From: Lacimicrobium alkaliphilum
GTDB lineage: Bacteria; Pseudomonadota; Gammaproteobacteria; Enterobacterales; Alteromonadaceae
Reading direction: 5' to 3'
Length of the DNA: 64,000 nucleotides
Assembly: GCF_001466725.1 (NCBI RefSeq)
Contig: NZ_CP013650.1
Coordinates: 496,001 to 560,000, forward strand
The notes beneath the pieces are model-generated. The model saw nothing but the letters and a program-made list of their open reading frames with translations. It did not search any database and was not told where the DNA came from. Of the stretch, positions 1 to 9,040 are shown one piece after another (the stretch's first letter is position 1; every line of letters begins with the position of its first letter). A program made the translations under genes and the position numbers.

Positions 1-912
1 GGCCCGTCCGTTTTCCACCAGTCTGACAAACAGCTCTTCAAGCCGGTTGGCCTTGTTACGCATGCTTAATACCTGAACGCCCTGCTCTGACAACTGGCTG
101 AACACGGCATTCAGACCGCTGGCTTTGGGTACATCCACCTCCAGGCTGTGATCGTCAATTTGCCGGTATTCGAAGTCTTTCAGGGTCGGCCTGATACTGT
201 CCGGGGGCAAATCCAAAACAAAGGTCTCCACGTTAAGCTTGGACAGCAGGCCTTTCATGCTGGTGTTCTCAATAATCTGCCCTTTGTCGATAATGGCGAT
301 ATTGCGACACAGCATTTCTGCTTCTTCCAGATAATGGGTGGTGAGAATGATGGTAATGCCTTGCTGATTGATTTTTTTCAGAAACACCCACATGGAGCGG
401 CGGATCTCAATATCCACACCGGCTGTGGGTTCATCCAGAATCAGCATTCTGGGTTCGTGCATTAAGGCGCGGGCAATCATCAGGCGGCGTTTCATGCCGC
501 CGGAAAGTTCCCGTGCCGGTGCATTGCGCTTATCCCACAGATCCAGTTGTTTGAGGTATTTCTCTGCCCGCTGTTTGGCCAGAGCTCTGGGAACGCCATA
601 ATAACCTGCCTGATTCACAACGATTTGCATCAGGGTTTCAAACTGATTGAAGTTGAATTCCTGTGGTACCAGGCCGATATGGGATTTAGCTTTGACCAGG
701 TCGGTTTCCAGGTCATCGCCGAAAACTTTCACCGAGCCGGAGGTTTTATTGATCAGGCTGCTGATAATGCCAATGGTAGTGGATTTACCGGCGCCATTTG
801 GGCCGAGCAGGGCGAAGAAATCGCCTTCCTGCACACTTAAATCAACGCCTTTGAGCGCTTCTGTTCCGCCGCGATATACCTTACGTAAGGCACTGATTTC
901 TAGAGCAAGCAT
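1..912 (-). CDS. yadG: YadG-type ABC transporter ATP-binding protein (3' end cut by window)
   Basis: This is the ATPase of an ABC export system of the YadG/YadH type; its membrane partner is expected just outside the window at lower coordinates. The frame is open from an ATG at 912 to base 1, 304 codons with no stop, so only a few C-terminal residues are missing. Visible motifs are Walker A GPNGAGKS, signature LSGGMKRR, Walker B followed by DEPTAGVD, and an H-loop in TTHYLEEAEM. The whole protein follows E. coli YadG closely, including the tail NKANRLEELFVRLV. The transported substrate of this family is not established. It is divergent from the gene at 1097, with about 180 bp between them for two promoters. 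Confidence 0.93.
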   Translation of the reverse strand, partial: MLALEISALRKVYRGGTEALKGVDLSVQEGDFFALLGPNGAGKSTTIGIISSLINKTSGSVKVFGDDLETDLVKAKSHIGLVPQEFNFNQFETLMQIVVNQAGYYGVPRALAKQRAEKYLKQLDLWDKRNAPARELSGGMKRRLMIARALMHEPRMLILDEPTAGVDIEIRRSMWVFLKKINQQGITIILTTHYLEEAEMLCRNIAIIDKGQIIENTSMKGLLSKLNVETFVLDLPPDSIRPTLKDFEYRQIDDHSLEVDVPKASGLNAVFSQLSEQGVQVLSMRNKANRLEELFVRLVENGRA

Positions 913-1096
913 AAGGACACCTTTGAATCCGGATTGTGCAGATACGCTATCACCTCACCGGCGACAGATGAATCCGGACGTTAACAAACAATGACAGCCT
1001 TTATTGGGCCGGTGCTAATCAAATTCAAGCTGTTACTGGAGATTATCGCCGGGGGTGGTAGGCTGGATAAACACCTCATAATAATAAGGTAAAGCA

Positions 1097-1696
1097 ATGA
1101 GCCATATGTCGCCCCTCTCCGCAGACAGCCATCCCGAACTGGCGGAGGATTTTGCTATTTTTGAGCGAATTCTGGGCTTTGTGCCCAACAGCCTGCTGAC
1201 CATGCAGCGTAAGCCTCAGATCGTCAAGGCATTCGGGGCCCTGACCAAAGCTGTGATGGCTGAGGATGGTGAAGTGGATGCGGGTTTTAAACGCCTGCTG
1301 GCCCACTTTGCCAGCCGGGCCGCAGGTTGCCGTTATTGTGAAGCACATTCATTAGTCGCGGCAGGCTTACATGATGTCAATGAGGAGAAAATCGAGGCGC
1401 TGTGGAAATACCAGTCCAGCCCCTTATATTCAGACGCGGAACGCGTGGCGCTGGATTTTGCTCTGGCGGCCGGAACTGTGCCCAATGCCGTTGATGACCA
1501 ACTCATGGCAAGGCTCAGAGAACACTGGAGTGACGATCAGATTGTTGAGATTCTGGCAGCGGTGTCGCTGTATGGTTTTCTCAATCGCTGGAATGATTCT
1601 ATGGCGACAGAGCTTGAGTCGGTGCCCCGGGCTTTGGCTGAGAAAGTCCTGGCCAAAGGTGGCTGGCAGCAGGGCAAGCACCAACCGAGCGACTAA
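1097..1696 (+). CDS. Carboxymuconolactone decarboxylase / AhpD-like protein
   Basis: A 199-residue protein of the CMD/AhpD fold. The diagnostic core is SRAAGCRYCEAHS near residue 80, a CxxCxxH arrangement that in AhpD-type proteins carries the redox-active cysteine pair and a proton-relay histidine. This suggests a peroxidase or disulfide-exchange activity, although many family members have no known substrate. The ATG at 1097 follows an AAGGTAAAG ribosome site; an in-frame ATG three codons later is an alternative. It is separated from the next gene by 38 bp and may be cotranscribed with it. No partner such as ahpC lies nearby, so the physiological role is open. Confidence 0.85.
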   Translation: MSHMSPLSADSHPELAEDFAIFERILGFVPNSLLTMQRKPQIVKAFGALTKAVMAEDGEVDAGFKRLLAHFASRAAGCRYCEAHSLVAAGLHDVNEEKIEALWKYQSSPLYSDAERVALDFALAAGTVPNAVDDQLMARLREHWSDDQIVEILAAVSLYGFLNRWNDSMATELESVPRALAEKVLAKGGWQQGKHQPSD

Positions 1697-1734
1697 ACTT
1701 AGAGCTTAACCTGTCAGGTGTATCAGGAGGCCGA

Positions 1735-2526
1735 TTGAAACGATTCAGCTGCTGTACAGCTATGTGCTGGCTGATAACATTCTCTTTTTTTACCGTTGCA
1801 GATAGCCCCGTACCGGTTCATATATGTTACGAGTCAGAACACTACGAACCTTTTCTGGTTTTGCCGGGAAATGATGCAGAGGATCCTGCAGAAGGTTATC
1901 TGTTGCAGCTCTCACGTTGGGCCGCAAAGCAATCCGGTCTATCGGTTAAATATACCCGGCGCCCATGGTCCCGCTGTCTGAACATGGTGGAAACCGGAAC
2001 TGCCGACGCTGCCTTTAGTGTAATTTACACTCCTGAAAGGGCGGAATCTATGCGCTATCCCGCAGGCGCAGAGGAGGAGCGGCCCGAACACTTTCTGTGG
2101 GAGGCTGAATATCCTTTCTTCGTTGCCAAAGACAGTGACTTCTCATTTCAGCAGTATCAAAAAAGACCCAGGGTGGGAATGGGCGCGCCATTTGGGTATG
2201 TACCTTATTACAAACTCAAAGAACTGGGTTTACTTGCGCCATTTGACTTATCCCTTGAACAGGGACTGCAGATGGTGGCTACAGGAAAGATTGATGGCTA
2301 TGTGGTAGAGACTCAGACTGGCCTTAGCGCAATCAAAAAACTGCATTTGAATGAGCGAATCAGGATGACCTCTGATACTTTGCTTAAGGCTTATTGGCAT
2401 ATACCCTTTAATAAGGATTATTATCGGCGTAACAAGCAGCGGATAGAGCGATTCTGGGCCAGCCTCAAACCTGCCAGGGAGCAGGTCGAAATACCAGACT
2501 CATTGCAGGTCAGAGACAAAAATTGA
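1735..2526 (+). CDS. Periplasmic substrate-binding protein, SBP_bac_3 family (first of a tandem pair)
   Basis: A 263-residue exported protein with a hydrophobic N-terminal signal (residues 1 to about 22) followed by a type-II periplasmic binding fold of the SBP_bac_3 (amino-acid binding protein-like) family. The start is TTG at 1735, placed by a strong AGGAGG ending four bases upstream; no ATG is better placed. Family features seen are an early YEPF-type ligand loop, the RPWSRCLNMVETGTADAAF helix-strand unit and the C-terminal lobe with KLKELG and GLQMVATGKIDGYV. There are no ABC permease or ATPase genes beside it. In Alteromonadales such orphan proteins are numerous and usually have no assigned ligand. 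Confidence 0.82.
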   Translation: MKRFSCCTAMCWLITFSFFTVADSPVPVHICYESEHYEPFLVLPGNDAEDPAEGYLLQLSRWAAKQSGLSVKYTRRPWSRCLNMVETGTADAAFSVIYTPERAESMRYPAGAEEERPEHFLWEAEYPFFVAKDSDFSFQQYQKRPRVGMGAPFGYVPYYKLKELGLLAPFDLSLEQGLQMVATGKIDGYVVETQTGLSAIKKLHLNERIRMTSDTLLKAYWHIPFNKDYYRRNKQRIERFWASLKPAREQVEIPDSLQVRDKN

Positions 2527-2588
2527 TAGCTGTTTTCAATGCCGAATTTATTTGTTTAAGTTTAACCTGAAACCAAACAGAGTGTCAG

Positions 2589-3362
2589 ATGCGCTATTTA
2601 CTCAATGTCCCGTTGTTACTGGTGCTGTTTACCGGTGTGGTTAAGGCAGACAGTCTGGTTTTGGCAGCGGATCTCTGGTGTCCGTATAACTGTGAACCGG
2701 GTAGCGATAAGCCTGGCTTTATGGTGGAGATTGCCCGCAAGGTCTTTGCCACACAGGGGATATCTGTCGACTACAGACTGATGCCATGGAGACGCGCTGT
2801 GCAAAGCACCCGTGAAGGTGAGTTTGATGCAGTGATCGGTGCAAGTCTGCAGGATGCCCCTGACTTTGTTTTTCCGGCCATAGAACAGGGTGAAATGCGT
2901 ACCGGGTTGTGGGCGATACCCGGAACAACGTGGCGATATCAGGGCTTATCTTCTCTGTCTGATGTGGTGTTGGGTGTCAGTGCCGGTTATAGCTATGGTT
3001 CTCAAATCGACGCATATATTGCCGATCCCAGAAACGCAAACTATATCCATGTGTTGTTCGGAACCGAACCTCTCAAGCAGGGGCTCAGAATGCTCAGGGC
3101 CGGTCGCATTGATGTGATGGCGGAAGATGAGTCGGTATTCAGTTATTACATTGAACAACAGGCTTCCCGGGCTTCTTATATAAATGCCGGCATGATCGAT
3201 AGTTCGCAGACCGATACAAAGGTCTATATTGCCTTCTCTCCGGCGAAGCCCGAATCTGAAGGGTTGGCGGAGACACTGAGCAGGGGAATTGCTGATCTAA
3301 GAGCCTCTGGCGAGTTATCAGCAATTCTGCAGCGCTATGGTCTGAGAGACTGGCGGGATTAG
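2589..3362 (+). CDS. Periplasmic substrate-binding protein, SBP_bac_3 family (second of a tandem pair)
   Basis: A 257-residue secreted protein: a signal peptide covers about residues 1-20 (cleavage expected after VVKA), then an SBP_bac_3 domain with ADLWCPYNC near the mature N-terminus, MPWRRAVQSTREGEFDAVIGAS, and a second lobe with GLRMLRAGRIDVMAEDE. It shares overall architecture with its upstream neighbour at 1735 but the two are clearly diverged paralogs rather than a recent copy. It lies 62 bp downstream on the same strand and could be in the same transcript. Lacking transporter subunits, it may act as a sensor or as a supplier for a distant system; this is inference. Confidence 0.82.
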   Translation: MRYLLNVPLLLVLFTGVVKADSLVLAADLWCPYNCEPGSDKPGFMVEIARKVFATQGISVDYRLMPWRRAVQSTREGEFDAVIGASLQDAPDFVFPAIEQGEMRTGLWAIPGTTWRYQGLSSLSDVVLGVSAGYSYGSQIDAYIADPRNANYIHVLFGTEPLKQGLRMLRAGRIDVMAEDESVFSYYIEQQASRASYINAGMIDSSQTDTKVYIAFSPAKPESEGLAETLSRGIADLRASGELSAILQRYGLRDWRD

Positions 3363-3449
3363 GATAGCGCCGCCTTTTGGGTTACAATCCCGCCTTTATT
3401 TTTTCACTAAGAGGGGCGGCGTGGTGCCCTTCAAATCTGAGGAGCAAAA

Positions 3450-3941
3450 ATGTCAAAAGTGGCAATTGTTATGGGGTCTCAATCTGACTGGCCGACAATG
3501 CAGAATGCTGCACTGATGCTTAAGCAGCTTGGCGTTGAGTATGATGCCCAGGTGGTATCTGCACATCGTACTCCAGAGCTGTTGACAGAGTTTGCAGTCA
3601 CTGCTGCGGATAAAGGCATTGAGGTGATTATTGCCGGTGCCGGTGGCGCGGCCCATTTGCCGGGCATGATTGCGGCTCATACTCATTTGCCGGTGTTTGG
3701 CGTGCCGGTTAAATCCCGCACCCTGAATGGCCTGGACTCTTTGTTATCTATTGTGCAAATGCCCAAGGGTGTTGCAGTAGGTACCCTGGCTATCGGTGAT
3801 GCCGGTGCCGCCAATGCAGGTTTGATGGCGGCGCAGATCATTGCGCTTCATGATGAGGCGGTCAGGTCTGCGGTGCAGGATTTCAGACGATCACAAACTC
3901 AGAAGGTGCTGTCCAATCAGAAGTTGGAGTTACCTGAATGA
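3450..3941 (+). CDS. purE: N5-carboxyaminoimidazole ribonucleotide mutase
   Basis: PurE class I converts N5-CAIR to CAIR in de novo purine synthesis, in the cytoplasm, acting after PurK. The 163-residue length is normal. The N-terminal [10 protein letters not shown] loop, SAHRTPE (with the catalytic histidine) and the [12 protein letters not shown] segment are all intact. The ATG at 3450 follows GAGGAGC. The gene overlaps purK by four bases (ATGA), the usual translationally coupled arrangement. A candidate -10 TACAAT lies near 3384, but no clear -35 or PurR operator was recognised upstream. Confidence 0.96.
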   Translation: MSKVAIVMGSQSDWPTMQNAALMLKQLGVEYDAQVVSAHRTPELLTEFAVTAADKGIEVIIAGAGGAAHLPGMIAAHTHLPVFGVPVKSRTLNGLDSLLSIVQMPKGVAVGTLAIGDAGAANAGLMAAQIIALHDEAVRSAVQDFRRSQTQKVLSNQKLELPE

Positions 3942-5072
3942 GAGTGCTGATTTTCGGCTCAGGTCAGTTAGCCAGAATGATGTATCTGGCTGGTTGTCCG
4001 CTCGGTATTGAAGTTTCTGCGGTGGATGTAAACACGCAGAAAGTCGTTAATCCGGTGGACAAACATCCATACAGTATCAGTCTGGACGAGGCCATAGAAG
4101 AGGCTGATGCCATATCGGTTGAGTTTGAACATGTCCCGGAGGTGCTGCTGGAAAAAGCCGAGCTCAGTGGCAAACTGATGCCGGGTATTAATGCGATTCT
4201 GACCGGTGCTGACCGGGTCAGAGAAAAGCACCTGCTCGAACGGCTGGGCATTGCTAACTGTCCTCATCGTATCGTCGATGACATTGCTCAACTGGACAGC
4301 GTTGTTGCCGACCTGGGCGATAAACTGATCCTGAAATCCAGTCGTGATGGATACGATGGTTATGGTCAGTGGCGATTACAGGATAAGGCTGGCCTGGTGG
4401 CATTGAAGCAACAGCTGGCAGAACTTGATCTGAAAAAAGTGCCGCTGGTGGTAGAAAAAATGCTCAGCTTTGACAGAGAGGTGTCGCTGGTTGGAGTGCG
4501 CAGCAAAAAAGGCGATATCAGTTTCTATGAGCTGACAGAGAACCTTCATCATCAGGGCCAGTTGCATGTGTCTCTGGCGCCTGCACCAGGGATTACCGAT
4601 AAGCTGACTGCGCAGGCCAGAGAGATCTTTACTGCACTGGCCGGGGCTTTGGATTACACCGGCGTACTGGCGGTGGAGTTTTTTTCAGTTAGGCGACCGT
4701 TTACTGGTGAATGAAATTGCCCCCCGTGTACACAACTCCGGTCACTGGACTATGCAAAGTGCGGATACCTGTCAGTTTGAAAACCATTTGCGTGCTGTAT
4801 GTGATCTGCCTTTAGGAGATACCAGTAACCAAGGGGTTTGTGCCATGATCAATATTATCGGCTACGCCTCTTTCGCCAGGGATATGCTGGCTGTCAAAGG
4901 TTGTCACCTGCATTGGTATGGCAAAGAAGTCAGAGAAAAGCGCAAAATGGGGCATTTCAACCTCGCAGCGCAAACCTATGCTGACCTGGCGTCTTCGATG
5001 CAGGCTCTGGCCGGTTATCTTCCACAAAGCCATTTTCCACACCTGGAAAGTAAGGCCGAAACGCTGTCCTGA
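3938..5072 (+). pseudogene. purK: purK (N5-CAIR synthetase) interrupted by a one-base frameshift
   Basis: PurK is the ATP-grasp enzyme that makes N5-CAIR from AIR, bicarbonate and ATP. Here the reading frame from the ATG at 3938 runs normally through the N-terminal GSGQLARM nucleotide motif and the ATP-grasp region, then leaves frame at a run of seven T at 4679-4685 and stops at 4714. The missing C-terminal part (LLVNEIAPRVHNSGHWT and onward) continues in the next frame to 5072. Removing one T gives a complete protein of 377 residues, so the lesion is a single-base insertion. It could be a sequencing error in a homopolymer, a real null mutation, or a site read through by slippage. All residues outside the run look functional. 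Confidence 0.9.
4679..4685 (+). other. purK: Seven-T run at the purK frameshift
   Basis: The conserved coding sense needs GAG TTT TTT CAG TTA GGC here, six T; the window has seven. This one base accounts for the whole reading-frame break in purK. Confidence 0.9.
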
Positions 5073-5117
5073 AGGGCAATAATCAGAGATTGAAGCAGAA
5101 CAGGTAATTAAACACAG

Positions 5118-5975
5118 ATGGATCAGCAAACGAATAACATTATCAATATCGACCTCGATAATTTTCAATCAGTAATCCTTGAAGCCTCTCAGCATAAACT
5201 GGTGATGGTAGATTTCTGGGCTGACTGGTGCGAGCCATGCAAAAATCTGATGCCAGTGCTGGAAAAACTGGCAACAGAAAGGCCGGATGGTCTGATTTTG
5301 GCTAAGGTTAATTGCGACGAGCAGCAGCAGATCGCTATGCAGTTTGGAGTACGCAGCCTGCCTACGGTGATCCTGGTGAAGGATGGACAACCCGTCGACG
5401 GCTTCGCCGGAGTGCAATCGGAAACAGAGATTCGCGCCTTATTGGATAAGCATTTACCCAGCCCAGCAGATGAATTGCTGGAGCAGGCTCGTGCAGCTTT
5501 GGCCCAGTCTGATGTCCAGCAGGCCTTCAGTCTGGCAAAACAGGCCCTGGAACTGGAGCCTGAGCGCAGTGATATCAAGTTTGTATTGATCGAGTGTTAT
5601 ATTGAGCTCAAACGTGTCAGCGAAGCGAAAGAACTGATGGAAACAATTGGGCTGGTAGATCAGGATGCCACCTATCAGAGTCTCAGAGGGCGCATAGAGC
5701 TGGCCGAAGAGGCCGCAGAATCTCCTGAGATCAAGGCGCTGCAGCAGGCGTTGGCGCAAGATCCTGAGAATATGGAGCTTAAAGTCAAGCTGGCGGTGCA
5801 GTTGCAGCAAAATGGGCGGGCCGAGGAAGCGCTGAACCTGTTGCTGGAGGTACTGCGCAAAGACCTGAATTTTGGTGATGCCCGCAAAATTATGCTCGAT
5901 AGTCTCAACGCACTGCCCGAGGGGGATGCGCTGGCCAGCCAGTATCGGCGTAAGCTATATAGCTTACTTTATTGA
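5118..5975 (+). CDS. cnoX: CnoX-like thioredoxin/TPR co-chaperone
   Basis: A 285-residue protein with an N-terminal thioredoxin domain (about residues 10-112) and a C-terminal TPR-like helical domain (about 120-285), the architecture of CnoX/YbbN. In E. coli CnoX acts as a redox-responsive holdase that passes clients to GroEL and DnaK. The active-site motif is WCEPC with Cys38 and Cys41, so both cysteines are present; E. coli CnoX is known to lack the first one. The cis-proline loop reads RSLPTV. The start ATG at 5118 follows GGTAATTAAACACAG, a weak ribosome site. It follows purK by 45 bp but has no known functional link with it. Confidence 0.88.
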   Translation: MDQQTNNIINIDLDNFQSVILEASQHKLVMVDFWADWCEPCKNLMPVLEKLATERPDGLILAKVNCDEQQQIAMQFGVRSLPTVILVKDGQPVDGFAGVQSETEIRALLDKHLPSPADELLEQARAALAQSDVQQAFSLAKQALELEPERSDIKFVLIECYIELKRVSEAKELMETIGLVDQDATYQSLRGRIELAEEAAESPEIKALQQALAQDPENMELKVKLAVQLQQNGRAEEALNLLLEVLRKDLNFGDARKIMLDSLNALPEGDALASQYRRKLYSLLY

Positions 5976-6033
5976 TGGCAAAGGAGCTGTCGTAAGTTAA
6001 GCAGAACTGGGTGCAGTTTTAAGGATAGGGTTA

Positions 6034-9018
6034 ATGTGGTCAAAGGCTGAGAAAGGTATAAACAAATTACCGGGCGGTACTATTGTACTGTTCTTAGCCT
6101 TAGCAATGCTGCCAACAACGTTATTCGCTCAGGGCAAGCTTACCGATTTCTTCCAGGAAAGCTGGACCACCAGAGACGGTTTACCTCACAACACCATTAA
6201 CAGTATTCAACAGACAGAAGATGGTTATTTGTGGTTTGCCACATGGGAAGGGGTAGCCCGTTTCAACGGCCGCAATATGAAGATTTTCGTGCGCGGCGAA
6301 CAGACCGGTTTACCCGATACCGGAACTTTCAGTCTGGGTAAAGATTGCCAGGGCAACCTGTTGGTGAGCAGCGCCCGGGGAGGACTGAGCCAGGTGCGCC
6401 CTGAAAACTGGCGGGTTTTGCAGGAATCCAGCTCGATGATTCGCGCGTTGCACTGTGATAGCGCCGGTAATCTCTGGCTTGGCACAGACAGTACCGGAGT
6501 GGTGCGACAGCATTCTGATGGAAGCCGGACTACATTCGCTTCGTCCAGAGGGCTTACCAATGAAAGAGTCTATGCCCTGGTAAGTGACGGCAACGGTGCA
6601 TTATGGGTGGGTACGGCCAGCGGATTGTTCAGGATTTCAGGTGAACAGGCGCAGGCCATTGAGGACGATGGTCGTTTTAGTGGTTTGCCGCAAGGCCCTG
6701 TGTTTTCTCTCAAGGTAGACAGTCAGGATCGGTTGTTGATCGGCACAGAAAACGGCGTCCATCGTCTTGAAGATCATCAGTTTACCCCCCTTGACGCCAG
6801 GCTTTCCGGTGTAGCGGTTCTGGAGATGCTGGTGGAGGAAAACGATACAATCTGGATTGGTACCGTAGAGGATGGCCTGTTCAGAATTCAGGATGGCGAA
6901 CTGGAGCATTTGTCCGCTGAGGAGGGGTTGCCCAACAACCGTATTACTTCTTTATTTATCGATCGTGAAGGCAGCCTCTGGCTGGGTACTAATGGTGGCC
7001 TGTTCAGGTTAAGAGATGCTCCCTTTTCGGCCCTGACTGAAGACAAGGGGCTCAGTGACAATTTTGTCCGTACTCTCTTGCAGGGCAAAGGGGGAGAAAT
7101 TTATATCGGTACCAGTCGGGGCCTGAATGTTTTTCAGGATGAGAAGTTTCGCACTCTTGATGGGCCTATCGTCAGTAGCAGTGTGCTGAGTCTGGCTCAG
7201 GGCCTGGATGATGCCGTTTGGGTCGGTTCTTACACTCAGGGGCTGGCTCGTTGGCAGGATGGGCAGGTACAACAGGTATTCACCCGGGACAGCGGACTGT
7301 TCTCGAATGAAGTGCGAGCCATTCTTCCGGTTGATGATAAAACCCTGTGGGTAGGCACAGTCAATGGTCTGAACATTATTGAAGGCCAGGATGTGACGGC
7401 CTTACCTCAACAGCAGGATCTACCCAGCCCTTTTATCTCATCATTATTGCATGCCCCCGATGGCCGTATCTGGATAGGTACCGCCAAAGGACTGGCCTTT
7501 TGGAAAGATGAGAAGTTGCAGGTAATGGATTTACAGCCCTTCGAGCAGGCTGAGTTTATTTTCGGTTTATATCAGCAGCCGGACAACCAGGCTTTGTGGG
7601 CCGCCAGTGACAGGGGGTTGTTGCGTTATGACTACGCTACTGAATCGCTTGGGTTGGTAGGCGTTGATGCCGGCATGCCATTTGATAAGTACTTTCAGAT
7701 TCTGGCAGATGACCAGGGATTCTTCTGGGTCAGTAGTAACCGTGGCATCGTCAGAATTGATAGCCAACATGCTAAAGAAGTAGCCCTCGGACAGCGCAGC
7801 GAGCTTGAGCATGAATTATTTGGCGAGTCTGATGGTATGGTCAGTTCCCAGGCAAATGGTGGCTCAAATCCGGCGGCCATCAGAGCCAGTGATGGCAGTA
7901 TCTGGATTGCCACGGCCAAAGGCGTGGCCAGGGTACAGCCACAACGCTTGTCCGAATTTTCGGCTATCGTGCCTCCTGCAGTGATTGAAAGCCTGGTCGC
8001 TGATGGTAAGTCCTATCTGCCAGCCAATGTTCCATTGCTGCCGGCAGGAACTAATCGTATAGAAATCCGTTATGCGGGCTTAGGTTACGTGATGCCAAGC
8101 AAGATTCAGTACCGTACCCTGTTGGAAGGGTTTGATAATGACTGGGTGTCCCGGAATACCCAGACCAGCAGTGAGTTTACCAATTTGCCCCCTGGCGACT
8201 ACGAATTCAGAGTCATGGCGTCCTACCCGGATGGTGAATGGAGTGAGCAGGAATCCATTCGCTTTTCTATTGAGCCTTTTTTCTGGCAACGAACCGGTTT
8301 CTGGGTTTTGGTGGTGGTTACATTAATGCTTGCTCTTGGTGGGCTGATCCGGTGGAGGCTCAGCAGTTTGCGACGTGCAGCAGCGACCTTGCAGAATACA
8401 GTGGCCGAACAGACTGCTCAGTTGCGGCAAAAAGCCGAATCGTTGCAGCGGGCCGATAAAGAAAAATCAGATTTACTTGAAAAAATTCGTCAGCAGTCTG
8501 AAGCCTTTGAGCTCCAGGCCCGACAGGATTCACTGACGGGTCTTGGCAACAGGCGGGCCTTTGATGAGGCTATTGTTCGCGAGTTGTCCAGAACCAGACG
8601 TCATTCGAGTCCTTTATGTCTGATTTTGCTGGATTTGGATTATTTCAAGAAGGTGAATGATAAATTTTCTCACGCTATTGGTGACAAAATACTGATCATG
8701 GTTGCGCAATGTATTCGTGATAACAGTCGTGAAGTGGATTCCATCGCCCGTTGGGGCGGGGAGGAGTTTGCTTTATTGCTGCCCAATACCAGCCTGGAAG
8801 ATGCATTGGCGCTGGCTGAGCGTTTGCGCCGGGCGATCAGTAAACTGGATTGCAGGGAGCTGGTCGGTGAACTGGAGCTTACCGGCAGCCTGGGGCTGGC
8901 ACAAGCTAGAGAAGGAGAAGGTGCAGAAGATCTGCTGCATCGTGCCGACGATGCCCTTTACCGGGCCAAGGATGAAGGCCGCAACAGAGTTTGTGTGGCC
9001 TGTTCAGACAACCAATAA
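6034..9018 (+). CDS. Propeller / Y_Y_Y / GGDEF diguanylate cyclase
   Basis: A 994-residue membrane protein predicted to make cyclic di-GMP. A signal or anchor segment (about residues 14-33) leads into a long periplasmic sensor of two-component-regulator-propeller repeats (about 45-630, repeated LWxGT and GLP-type blades), a Y_Y_Y domain (about 670-745), one membrane helix (about 754-775), a cytoplasmic coiled coil (about 780-835) and a GGDEF domain (about 840-990). The catalytic motif is GGEEF at 908-912, an active form. An RxxD inhibitory site (R899 to D902) lies five residues before it, so product feedback is likely. The propeller is shared with hybrid sensor kinases that sense polysaccharides; the ligand here is unknown. 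The stop lies 22 bp before convergent msrA. Confidence 0.93.
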   Translation: MWSKAEKGINKLPGGTIVLFLALAMLPTTLFAQGKLTDFFQESWTTRDGLPHNTINSIQQTEDGYLWFATWEGVARFNGRNMKIFVRGEQTGLPDTGTFSLGKDCQGNLLVSSARGGLSQVRPENWRVLQESSSMIRALHCDSAGNLWLGTDSTGVVRQHSDGSRTTFASSRGLTNERVYALVSDGNGALWVGTASGLFRISGEQAQAIEDDGRFSGLPQGPVFSLKVDSQDRLLIGTENGVHRLEDHQFTPLDARLSGVAVLEMLVEENDTIWIGTVEDGLFRIQDGELEHLSAEEGLPNNRITSLFIDREGSLWLGTNGGLFRLRDAPFSALTEDKGLSDNFVRTLLQGKGGEIYIGTSRGLNVFQDEKFRTLDGPIVSSSVLSLAQGLDDAVWVGSYTQGLARWQDGQVQQVFTRDSGLFSNEVRAILPVDDKTLWVGTVNGLNIIEGQDVTALPQQQDLPSPFISSLLHAPDGRIWIGTAKGLAFWKDEKLQVMDLQPFEQAEFIFGLYQQPDNQALWAASDRGLLRYDYATESLGLVGVDAGMPFDKYFQILADDQGFFWVSSNRGIVRIDSQHAKEVALGQRSELEHELFGESDGMVSSQANGGSNPAAIRASDGSIWIATAKGVARVQPQRLSEFSAIVPPAVIESLVADGKSYLPANVPLLPAGTNRIEIRYAGLGYVMPSKIQYRTLLEGFDNDWVSRNTQTSSEFTNLPPGDYEFRVMASYPDGEWSEQESIRFSIEPFFWQRTGFWVLVVVTLMLALGGLIRWRLSSLRRAAATLQNTVAEQTAQLRQKAESLQRADKEKSDLLEKIRQQSEAFELQARQDSLTGLGNRRAFDEAIVRELSRTRRHSSPLCLILLDLDYFKKVNDKFSHAIGDKILIMVAQCIRDNSREVDSIARWGGEEFALLLPNTSLEDALALAERLRRAISKLDCRELVGELELTGSLGLAQAREGEGAEDLLHRADDALYRAKDEGRNRVCVACSDNQ

Positions 9019-9040
9019 TGAATCCGGATAGTCTGCGGCG

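Noticed and set aside
148..994. Overlapping plus-strand frames in the first kilobase
   Set aside because: They are opposite a clear ABC ATPase frame that has all its motifs on the minus strand.
3362..3449. PurR operator before purE
   Set aside because: No ACGCAAACGTTTGCGT-like palindrome is visible in the short upstream region.
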